Part shown: positions 51,620-59,222 of the stretch, in pieces | Layout: every line of letters starts with the position of its first letter | Position numbering within the stretch: position 1 is the stretch's first letter | NCBI GenBank assembly: GCA_900548365.1 | Contig: URKM01000008.1 | Location: 1 to 59,222 of the forward strand | Source: an uncultured Collinsella sp. | GTDB lineage: Bacteria; Actinomycetota; Coriobacteriia; Coriobacteriales; Coriobacteriaceae | DNA: 59,222 nucleotides | Direction: 5' to 3' | The notes under the pieces: model-generated | What the model was told of the DNA's origin: nothing | Database searches by the model: none | The model's input: the letters and a program-made list of their open reading frames with translations, nothing else | Translations under genes and position numbers: made by a program

Positions 51620-54600
51620 ATGGAGAGCCAGGTGTCGGATGTGAGTGATCGGAAGCGCGTAGGCCTTCTGTTCAAGTTTTTGGAAAGCTATGCCAAGGCA
51701 AGGCAGGCAGTTGCGTTAAATGTGAGCGCGCATGAAGTATTCATGTCCTTTCCCCCGCCAGAAGGGGACAATGAATGGATAGCATATAGCTTCCAAGATT
51801 CATCTGCGCATCCAGCCCCGATGCTGCAAGTGCGCAAACCCGACTTCAAGCGCTGTCCAGAGCCTGATGCTGAACTGCTTGAATGGCTGGCAGATGGTTG
51901 GGATGATTATCATCTTGAGGTCAAGCTTTGCTGCCCAGAAGAAGCAATTCAATTCTACAAGGCTGAGGACCAGCCCGTTCCCGATCCGCTGACGTGCCTT
52001 GAGCTATATCCTGAGACAAAAGAGTTATATGAAATATGGATTGAGGCTCGCGGGGCGTGGCGCGAGGAGCAGGTTCGCGCAGAGAAGGCGACCGATTTAT
52101 TTACCACGCTTTTTGAAATCGCCACAACGTTGCGGCGAGATGGCGAGACCATGGAGCTGATGGCAGCATCGATGTTCTTTAGAAGGAAGGGTGAGAGCCA
52201 GGTCGATCACCCAGTTTTCCTGAAGCGCGCTGCTGTCAAATTTGATACAGATGAAGACGTCCTTTCTGTTGTGGACACGGATGCCCCGCCATATCTATAC
52301 GAAGATCTATTTACTGATTTAGACGGCATCGAGGCCACCGCGCTAAAGGATACGATGTCTGATTTGCAAAATGGCTGCTGGCATCCATTTGATCGGGATG
52401 TCATGCCCTTCCTTGCACGCCGTTTTATCCGTTGCCTTTCTTCACGGGGCCAGTATTACGAATCCGCGCATGATGCCGTTGGGCAGGATACGGAATATAT
52501 CCTCTATCAGCGGTACGGGCTTGTTCTTATGAAAAAGCCTACTGGAGCTGTGCAGGCAATCAGACGATCGCTTGAAGCCCTTGAAATGGGTCTCGAGATA
52601 CCGAATCACCTGCTTGAGCTCGTCGGCGCCAAACGCGATCGTGAGTTACCTGCGCTTGAATCCGAGATGAGTATCGAACGTCGTTTGGCTGCAACAGATG
52701 GTGAAGACCCGGATATCTTGCTTGCGAAAGCGGCTAATCGGGAGCAGCTGGAGATTGCACGCCTAATCGAGCAAACCGATGCCGTTTTGGTGCAGGGGCC
52801 TCCTGGTACGGGTAAAACACACACTATTGCGAACCTAATTGGCCATTTTCTCTCTCAGGGCAAGCGCGTGTTAATTACGAGCTCTAAGGATAAGGCCCTG
52901 ACGGTTCTGAAAGAAAAGCTACCGACAGAAGTCAGCGCTTTATGCGTTGCCGTGCTCGGTGATTCTAATGCGGATTTGGAACGTTCGGTTGATGCTATCG
53001 TCGACAAGCAGGCAAGTACATCATTGAGCGCGCTTCATCGCTCGATTAGGCAACTCCAGACACAAAGAGAGGCGATTATTGCGGAGTTGTCGCATAAACG
53101 CCATCAAATGTTTGAGGCACGAAGGGATGAGGCGGGAGCCCTGGTAATCGATGGGGTGAAGTGTTCTACGATCGAGGTGGCTCAGCGCGTTGCTGATTTA
53201 CGCGCGGAGGGCATGGATAGGGTGATGCCTGGTCCGGTATCCGGGGATGCCCCCTTTCCGTATTCAGAAGCGGAGCTTGCCGACCTGTACGGTGCTAACG
53301 CTCGCTTGAGCACGGAAGACGAAGAGGTGCTTGGAGGGCTTGCCGGAGAGTGGGATAGCTGGTATCTGCCAGAGCCCCATGCATTTCGAAGTATTGCGCT
53401 CGAGGCGCGCCGTCTGATATCCATAATCGAAGAGAACTGTAAAGCGGCTGGCTGGGATATCGTTGAAATCGAATCAGGCAATGCTGTTCGAACTCCGTGG
53501 GGGGCACTCTGCCTACCGTTGCAATTGACGGTTGATCGGGCTAAGGATATCCAGAACGAGTTTAGGAAGCTCGTTCTTGAACAAGAATGGATGGTTGCCG
53601 CTGCTGCAGATGGTATGCGAGGCCCTGAATATATACGGCCTTGGAACAAACTCTGCGAGATGTCTGGAGAGGCGTACGAACTGGCGGCGTCATATCACGA
53701 GAAATCGTTTGGTCATGTTGTGTCTTTGGGTGGTAGGACCGACTATGCCGCCATCGTCTCAGAATCGGAAAAGCAGAAGGATTTGCTCCAGAAAGGTAAG
53801 TTCGCAGCGTTTGTTTCCAGCTTGTTTGGCGGTGGATCGGATGAGCTGTTGCAACGGGTAACGGTGGATGGCGAAAAACCGTCTACTGTCGAACAGCTGC
53901 AGTTGGTTGAGCAACTCGCCGAGCTTGAGGAGTGCCGAGCGCACTGTGCCGCGGTATGGGATCAGCTAATATCTGCAAATGGCGGTCCGAAGTTCGCTGA
54001 GCTTTCTATCGATCATCCTGAGCGCATCGCGAAGAAATGGCGGGGCGACATCGAGCGATCTGTTTCATGGAAAGAGAATGCGAAGGTTTTTGTCGCCCGC
54101 TCTTTAAGCGAGTTGGAGCTACCTTCAGATGTTCTGCCCAAGCCTGATGAAAAGGAAGATGAAACGAGCGCCATTCGATCCCTTTCCGCTTATATAGCGG
54201 GGACATTTGACGCCCTGTTGGATGTTCTTATCGCTATGCGTCATTTGGATGCACTCGATGCAGAGCGCGATGTAGCGGCGATTTCGATCGCGGGGGTTCG
54301 GGGCGTCTGCAGGGAAATGGAGGAAATGCACGATAGCCTTATGACATACGGCGATGAGGTGTATGAGGCTTCGTATTCCTGGCTGCTGGCCATGAAAGAC
54401 CTGGCTGGAATCTTAAAAAAGCGCAATTCCCTGCTGTCTCGTATTGAGGAATGCGCGCCCGCCTGGGCTGCGGCAGTCCGTGCGAAGGTGCCTCCGCATG
54501 ATACATCTATTCCACCATCATGTATGGTTGACGCCTGGAAATATGGCCATGAGGTGGCATTTTTAGAGAGAGTCCAACATGAGGATGCGGATAGTATCCA

Positions 54601-57600
54601 GCGCTCGGTTATCGAGCTTAGCGAGCAGTACCGTCGGACTACTGCCAAGCTTGCAGCGAATAAGGCCTGGTATGCCATGATTGAACGGAATCAGGGTGAT
54701 ATCCGTCTTAACCAGGCTCTTAATGGCTGGAAGGCCAATATGCGCAAAATCGGTAAAGGAACCGGTAAATACGCAGCTGCCCGCATGGTGGAAGCTCGAC
54801 GGCAGATGGCTGAGTGTCAGGGGGCGGTGCCGGCATGGATTATGCCCATGTCTCGAGCCATGAGCATGCTGAATCCAATGGAAAACCAGTTCGATGTATT
54901 GATTATCGACGAGGCGAGCCAGGCTGACATCACCGCTCTGCCTCTGTTGACTCTTGCGAAAAAGCTCGTCGTCGTCGGAGATGATGAGCAGGTGAATCCT
55001 GTCGATATTGGCATGAAGACGGAGATCCGTAACGCTTTGGCAGAGATTACGATCGACGGTGTTATTCCTAATGCTGGATTATATGGACCGGGATGCTCGC
55101 TGTATGACCTTATGGGCACGACGCTTCCTCGCCTTATGCTAAGGGAGCATTTTCGTTGTGTCCCTGATATTATCGGTTTCTCTGATTCCCTTTCGTACGA
55201 TAATAAAATAAAGCGCCTGCGCGATGCAGGTTCTTCTGAGCTGGTTCCAGCTCTGGTGGAATATCATGTTGCAGACGGGCATCGCGCTGTAAATGGCAAG
55301 CGAAATGAAAAAGAGGCCGTCTCTGTTGTCGATATCATTGAAGCATGTCTCGCTCAGCCTGAATACAAAAACAAAACATTCGGTGTTATTACGATGCTGA
55401 GCGGCGAGCAGGATAAGCTCGTTGAGAAAAAGCTGCTCGAGCGGTTTGATATGGGCACCGTGGAGAAACATCGCATCCTATGTGGTACCGCAGCAAATTT
55501 CCAGGGCGATGAACGTGACGTCATCATATTGAGCTTGGTAGACAGCAGTGGGCGGGAAGGACCGCTGACGCTCCATGCGGAGGGAAAGGATAACGAGCGG
55601 AAGAAGCGGTACAACGTTGCGGTCAGTCGCGCCAAGGATCAGCTATGGGTTGTCCACTCCCTTGATCCTGAGCATGATTTGAAGTCGAATGATTTGCGGC
55701 GACGTCTTATTGAATATGTCCGCAATCCGTTGACGGCGGAAGCGGCTGAGAAAGAGTCCGCAGAGCTGGCTGATTCTCCCTTTGAAAAGGAGGTTGCCGC
55801 AGCGTTACGGCTCAAGGGATATCGCATACAGCAGCAATATCATGTTGGGTCATATCGCATCGACATCGCGTTGATTCAGGATGAAACGAGAATTGCAATC
55901 GAATGCGATGGCGAGCGCTGGGATTCGAGCGACGAGCAGATTCTGGGCGACATGGAGCGCCAAGCGATTCTCGAGCGGATGGGTTGGCGGTTCATCCGTA
56001 TTCGAGGAAGTCGGTATTACAGTGACAAGCAGGGGACGCTGGAAGCTGTATTCGCCATGCTTGAAGGTATGGGCATCGCGACATCCACCATACAGGGTGC
56101 TGCTACGGAATCTTCGGATCTGCTTCGCCGCGTCCTCGGTGAAATCGATAGCATCCAACGGGGTCGTTCAGGCAATGAGTCCAGCGATGCATTAAGGGGC
56201 ACACGGGAGCGGCGTGAGACAATAGTCACCGCGCTGTCGACGGAAGCGTCCGAATCGCCTCACGACTCGCCTGCGAAGGCGAGGTTGGGCCGTGAATCAG
56301 CGCGGGTTTCCGAATCTAAGCGAGGCGCCGGTGCGCCTGTGGGCATCTCCTCGAGGACTCCTGCTGGAAGAGCGCCTTCCGTTCCGAAAGCTGTACCCGC
56401 GGTTCGGAAAGAGTCGGCGGTGGCGGAACGTAGATCGGCGAAAGCCGCCACGAGTTCGACCACTGAGAACGTTACCGATGCAGGCAATGTGATCCGTCGC
56501 GTAGCCGCCGAACTGGAAGCGGATTGTATTCCGGTGGAAAACGGGGAGTTTCTTGTGGTGTGTGGCCTTGAGGGCCGGCAGAGTATAGAGGATGCTGCTT
56601 CGGCGATTGGCTATAGGTCAGACTACAGGGCGGAAGGCTGCGGGGAGACGCGTGGCCGTTCATGCTGGAGCCTGTTCCCCATAGCTGGTTCTGCCCGCGC
56701 ATTTAGCAAGGAGGTTCTGGGCAAAGTACGCTGCGAGGTCCCCGATCCCATTGTTGCTCAATTGAAGGCGGCGGGTGTTGAGTACTATGACAAGCGTGGC
56801 AAGCAGGGCCTTCTATGGGTTGTGGATGCGTATGGTGTGGACAAGGTGATCGATGCCATCAATCGCAGCATGGGTGTCCGATTCGGTTATAGGGAGGAGG
56901 GCGGAAGGGCTACCCGTGGTAGGGCCGCATGGTATCTAAACGGAAAGGAAAAGCCCATCCAATTGGCGTCTGATAAGTTGGCTGCGGTTCAATCGAGGCA
57001 TGTGCCGCAAAAGTCGTCTTCTGTTCAGGGGGCAAGGCGCGGCTATTCCCTGGCCAAGCCGTTGCGCGTGGAGTACGAACGCCTTGATCTGCAAGAAATC
57101 CCGCTATCTAGCTCTGCTTCGTATGCAGGGGAGAGCGTACGAAGATCAATTGCATCTCGTATGGAGAGGATTATTGAATGCGAGGCGCCGATAGAACGGG
57201 ATTATCTGTTTAGTCGCGTCCGCGATGGGTTTGGCCTTAAGCGCAGCGGAATAGATATCCAAAACGTAAATAATTCAGTCCTTAACGGTGTTCCGCATAA
57301 AGAAACGCTCTTCAACGGTAAGACGTTTCTTTGGCGTGAGGGGGACGATCCGGCTGAATGGCCTGCATTCCGACCGAATGGAGCGGATAACGGTGGGGCA
57401 AACCGCAGCATTGAGCAAATCGCACCCGAGGAGATCGTTGCGGCCGCGCGCTACGTTCTTCAGGCAACCCCATCAGGATTGTCGAAAGACGCTCTTGTTG
57501 CCATGGTGAGGCGCCAATTTGGCTTCCAGCGTGCGGGCCGAACGATTAGAGAGACGATTGAACTTGCGTTAGGAGACGCTGTTGCCTCTGGTGCGATTGA

Positions 57601-57631
57601 CCAGAGAGGGAGTTGTTTTTATCTGCCGTAA
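51620..57631 (+). CDS. giant SF1 helicase - Vsr-like nuclease - DUF3320-like defence protein
   Basis: A 2003-residue protein with the layout of large single-protein anti-phage helicase-nucleases. Residues ~1-390: unassigned N-domain. SF1 motor: VQGPPGTGKTHTIANLIGHF (~392), then VLIIDEASQADITALPLLTL (~1095), VVVGDDEQVNP, LREHFRCVPDIIGF, FQGDERDVIILSLVDSS and RYNVAVSRAKDQLWVVHSLD; the ~600 residues between motifs I and II are helical insertion. Nuclease: ~1387-1480, SPFEKEVAAALRLKGYRIQQ, then SYRIDIAL and RIAIECDGERW (PD-(D/E)xK/Vsr type). A Ser/Ala/Arg-rich linker, two copies of a ~35-residue module (YRAEGCGETRGRSCW; YREEGGRATRGRAAW) and a DUF3320-like C-terminus follow. Less GC-rich than flanking genes, hence probably acquired. 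Confidence 0.87.
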   Translation: MESQVSDVSDRKRVGLLFKFLESYAKARQAVALNVSAHEVFMSFPPPEGDNEWIAYSFQDSSAHPAPMLQVRKPDFKRCPEPDAELLEWLADGWDDYHLEVKLCCPEEAIQFYKAEDQPVPDPLTCLELYPETKELYEIWIEARGAWREEQVRAEKATDLFTTLFEIATTLRRDGETMELMAASMFFRRKGESQVDHPVFLKRAAVKFDTDEDVLSVVDTDAPPYLYEDLFTDLDGIEATALKDTMSDLQNGCWHPFDRDVMPFLARRFIRCLSSRGQYYESAHDAVGQDTEYILYQRYGLVLMKKPTGAVQAIRRSLEALEMGLEIPNHLLELVGAKRDRELPALESEMSIERRLAATDGEDPDILLAKAANREQLEIARLIEQTDAVLVQGPPGTGKTHTIANLIGHFLSQGKRVLITSSKDKALTVLKEKLPTEVSALCVAVLGDSNADLERSVDAIVDKQASTSLSALHRSIRQLQTQREAIIAELSHKRHQMFEARRDEAGALVIDGVKCSTIEVAQRVADLRAEGMDRVMPGPVSGDAPFPYSEAELADLYGANARLSTEDEEVLGGLAGEWDSWYLPEPHAFRSIALEARRLISIIEENCKAAGWDIVEIESGNAVRTPWGALCLPLQLTVDRAKDIQNEFRKLVLEQEWMVAAAADGMRGPEYIRPWNKLCEMSGEAYELAASYHEKSFGHVVSLGGRTDYAAIVSESEKQKDLLQKGKFAAFVSSLFGGGSDELLQRVTVDGEKPSTVEQLQLVEQLAELEECRAHCAAVWDQLISANGGPKFAELSIDHPERIAKKWRGDIERSVSWKENAKVFVARSLSELELPSDVLPKPDEKEDETSAIRSLSAYIAGTFDALLDVLIAMRHLDALDAERDVAAISIAGVRGVCREMEEMHDSLMTYGDEVYEASYSWLLAMKDLAGILKKRNSLLSRIEECAPAWAAAVRAKVPPHDTSIPPSCMVDAWKYGHEVAFLERVQHEDADSIQRSVIELSEQYRRTTAKLAANKAWYAMIERNQGDIRLNQALNGWKANMRKIGKGTGKYAAARMVEARRQMAECQGAVPAWIMPMSRAMSMLNPMENQFDVLIIDEASQADITALPLLTLAKKLVVVGDDEQVNPVDIGMKTEIRNALAEITIDGVIPNAGLYGPGCSLYDLMGTTLPRLMLREHFRCVPDIIGFSDSLSYDNKIKRLRDAGSSELVPALVEYHVADGHRAVNGKRNEKEAVSVVDIIEACLAQPEYKNKTFGVITMLSGEQDKLVEKKLLERFDMGTVEKHRILCGTAANFQGDERDVIILSLVDSSGREGPLTLHAEGKDNERKKRYNVAVSRAKDQLWVVHSLDPEHDLKSNDLRRRLIEYVRNPLTAEAAEKESAELADSPFEKEVAAALRLKGYRIQQQYHVGSYRIDIALIQDETRIAIECDGERWDSSDEQILGDMERQAILERMGWRFIRIRGSRYYSDKQGTLEAVFAMLEGMGIATSTIQGAATESSDLLRRVLGEIDSIQRGRSGNESSDALRGTRERRETIVTALSTEASESPHDSPAKARLGRESARVSESKRGAGAPVGISSRTPAGRAPSVPKAVPAVRKESAVAERRSAKAATSSTTENVTDAGNVIRRVAAELEADCIPVENGEFLVVCGLEGRQSIEDAASAIGYRSDYRAEGCGETRGRSCWSLFPIAGSARAFSKEVLGKVRCEVPDPIVAQLKAAGVEYYDKRGKQGLLWVVDAYGVDKVIDAINRSMGVRFGYREEGGRATRGRAAWYLNGKEKPIQLASDKLAAVQSRHVPQKSSSVQGARRGYSLAKPLRVEYERLDLQEIPLSSSASYAGESVRRSIASRMERIIECEAPIERDYLFSRVRDGFGLKRSGIDIQNVNNSVLNGVPHKETLFNGKTFLWREGDDPAEWPAFRPNGADNGGANRSIEQIAPEEIVAAARYVLQATPSGLSKDALVAMVRRQFGFQRAGRTIRETIELALGDAVASGAIDQRGSCFYLP

Positions 57632-57870
57632 TGACGATTGCGTCGGTGTTCATGCCGCTGCGGCAGTAGGCGAGGATGAGCTGGTCGGTGTCGGGCAGCG
57701 CACACGCGGCGTCCTCGGTGATCGAGTCGCGGGGTAGCAGCACGGCGCTGGGGATGCGTCTCTCGTCGTGCTCGGCTTGCGTGCGAACGTCGAGGATCAC
57801 GTAGCCGTCCTCGGTATCCATGATCTGCTTGGCGCGCTCGGCATCGACCTGCTCGTAGGTTGCGGTTGAT
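57632..57870 (-). pseudogene. truncated rhodanese-domain gene
   Basis: The minus strand encodes TYEQVDAERAKQIMDTEDGY, then VILDVRTQAEHDERRIPSAV and LILAYCRSG, a clear rhodanese domain up to the start of its active-site loop. Homology stops right after CRSG (about 57654), some 23 bp from the helicase stop codon, and the C-terminal third is missing. The N-terminal part is also cut, with no start or signal peptide before 57870. The remaining gap to 58035 holds only the next gene's leader. Confidence 0.75.
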
Positions 57871-58035
57871 GAACGCGCAAAAGCGCCGCTTATTCGCGCC
57901 GCCTGACTCCGTCCGTCCCAAATCCAGGGGGCTTTGACGGTGCGTCGTGCCCGACCCGCTTGAGAGGAGTAGACTCGGTAGTGATGCATTGCGCGGACGA
58001 TGGGTTCGCGAACAGCTGGAAAGGAGTATACGCAT

Positions 58036-59112
58036 ATGACGAAGATCGCTGTTTTGGGTGGCGGTAACGGGGCGCACGCTGCGGCGGCCGACCTCGCGCT
58101 GAGGGGCTTTGCGGTCAACATATATGAGGACGAGCGGTTCGCCCCCAACATGCAGCAGGTGTTCGACACCAAGAAGATCGAGCTTTCGGGCGCCGCGGGC
58201 GCCGGTACCGCCGAGCTTGCCATGGTCACGAGCGATCTTGCGGCGGCCATCGAGGGCGTGCGCATCATCCTGGTCGCGGTGCCCGCCTTCGCGCATGCCG
58301 CATATGCCGAGAAGCTCGCCGAGGTCGTTGTTCCCGGCCAGATTGTGCTCGTGCTGCCGGGCACCTTCGGTTCGCTCATGTTCTGGAAGGCGTTTAAGGA
58401 GCGCGGTGTCGAGGATGTCTGCGTGGCGGAGACCCATACGCTGCCGTATGCCACCCGCCTGCTCGGGCCCGCGAAGTCGCTCGTTATGAGCCGCTTCGAC
58501 CCGCTGAAGGTCGGCGTCATGCCCGCCTTCCGCACCGACGAGGTCATCGCGGCGCTCGACGGCGTCTTCCCTGGCATCGAGGCGGTCGAGAGCGTCGTCG
58601 CGTGCGGCCTGTCCAGCCTGAACCCCATCATCCACGTTCCGGGTTGCATCCTGAACGCCGGCCGCATCGAGTACGCCGAGGGCGATTTCCACTTCTACAC
58701 CGAGGGCTTCACCGACTGCGTCGCGCGCCTGACCGAGGCAATCGACGCCGAGCGCATCGCGCTGCTCGATGCCATGGGCTACGAGTCCGATATCGCGGCG
58801 CACGGTATCGGCGGAGCGGTCGAGACCGACTCCATCAAGGAGGCGATCGCCGGCGATCCCAACTTCGCCAAGATCACCGGCCCGGCGAACCTTAAGAACC
58901 GCTACTACTCCGAGGATATCCCCTATGGCATCGCGACGTGGGCCAAGCTCGCCCGCCTCATCGGTGTGCCCACGCCCGTGATGGACTCGCTGGTGAGCCT
59001 GGGCGGCGTGCTGCTCGAGAGCGATTGCTGGGAGGGAGGCCGCTCCATGGCGGAGCTCGGCATCGACGGTATGGATCTCGAGGCACTGCGTTCCTACCTG
59101 ATCGAGGGATAG
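58036..59112 (+). CDS. NAD(P)-dependent octopine/nopaline dehydrogenase-family enzyme
   Basis: A 358-residue dehydrogenase. The N-terminal Rossmann domain opens KIAVLGGGNGAHAAAADLAL and continues ILVAVPAFAHAAYAEKLAEV. The C-terminal domain has LSSLNPIIHVPGCILNAGRI and the catalytic-His region typical of octopine dehydrogenase-like proteins. The ATG at 58036 with GGAAAGGAG upstream starts the Rossmann fold; the frame from 58000 is not used. Family members condense amino and keto acids reductively, or the reverse; substrates here are unknown. Confidence 0.88.
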   Translation: MTKIAVLGGGNGAHAAAADLALRGFAVNIYEDERFAPNMQQVFDTKKIELSGAAGAGTAELAMVTSDLAAAIEGVRIILVAVPAFAHAAYAEKLAEVVVPGQIVLVLPGTFGSLMFWKAFKERGVEDVCVAETHTLPYATRLLGPAKSLVMSRFDPLKVGVMPAFRTDEVIAALDGVFPGIEAVESVVACGLSSLNPIIHVPGCILNAGRIEYAEGDFHFYTEGFTDCVARLTEAIDAERIALLDAMGYESDIAAHGIGGAVETDSIKEAIAGDPNFAKITGPANLKNRYYSEDIPYGIATWAKLARLIGVPTPVMDSLVSLGGVLLESDCWEGGRSMAELGIDGMDLEALRSYLIEG

Positions 59113-59167
59113 CGAGAAACCGGACGCGCCGGCATGGCGCGCCATGAAAAATGCCCCGCGGCTCTGA

Positions 59168-59222
59168 TGAACTGCACCCCGAAACTTGGACGCGATAAAT
59201 CATAACCGCTAGGCGGCCTCCC
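59168..59222 (-). mobile_element. right end of an IS3-family (IS150-group) element, continues outside
   Basis: TGAACTGCACCCCGAAACTT then GGAC at 59168-59191 is the terminal inverted repeat typical of IS150-group elements, starting with TG. On the minus strand a frame ends Glu-Ala-Ala-stop at 59209-59211, as expected for the transposase 3' end next to its right repeat. Only ~55 bp are in the window. Confidence 0.7.

Overview
The window looks like chromosomal DNA from a high-GC Gram-positive gut bacterium of the class Coriobacteriia, most likely Collinsella or a close relative. The grounds are GC-rich codon use, a secreted protein ending in three SLH-like repeats of the type common in that group, a large sortase-type surface fucosidase, and small GC-rich intergenic repeats. 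The genus is an inference from protein style; no rRNA gene is present. I found no convincing tRNA gene or CRISPR array. Statements about identity come from reading motifs; nothing was searched.

Region 1 (1-10.9 kb) is a defence-like operon on the + strand. It opens inside a (GCACA)n array that reads straight into the NPPY motif of an Eco57I-like adenine methyltransferase. Then come a GIY-YIG/SF2 helicase protein ending in a half methyltransferase (motifs X and I), an unknown protein, a ParB-like protein, an SNF2-type helicase, a DUF6414-like protein and a ClpB-like AAA+ ATPase. Starts overlap stops for most of the run. The array is positioned so that slippage would switch the methyltransferase on or off.

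Region 2 (11.2-13.7 kb) is an IS21-family element (istA/istB) with three transposase-binding repeats spaced exactly 23 bp at each end. Region 3 (14-21.2 kb) is accessory: three toxin-antitoxin pairs (Phd/RelE-like, HipB/HipA, DUF1778/GNAT), an HD hydrolase, a SIMPL protein, a DUF2314/4026-like protein and several gene relics.

Region 4 (21.6-41.6 kb) is mostly ordinary chromosome: a transglutaminase-like surface protein, alcohol dehydrogenase, a DUF1016-like protein, tRNA-dihydrouridine synthase, a PLP decarboxylase with a divergent LysR gene, an EF-G-like ribosome GTPase, TrmO, a surface GH29 fucosidase and a TPR protein. Several repeat families sit between these genes.

Region 5 (41.7-57.6 kb) is a second accessory region built around a duplicated Sel1/rlmH block. 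Between an intact rlmH and an internally deleted second rlmH lie an RNA ligase, RtcB, a GmrSD-type restriction protein, an unknown protein and a second Sel1 protein. Beyond the second rlmH is a 2003-residue helicase-nuclease, which abuts a broken rhodanese gene. The rlmH 3' end is the classical SCC insertion site in staphylococci, so this layout suggests a defence island at rlmH. Region 6 (58.0-59.2 kb) holds an opine-dehydrogenase-like enzyme and the right end of an IS3-family element that continues past the window.
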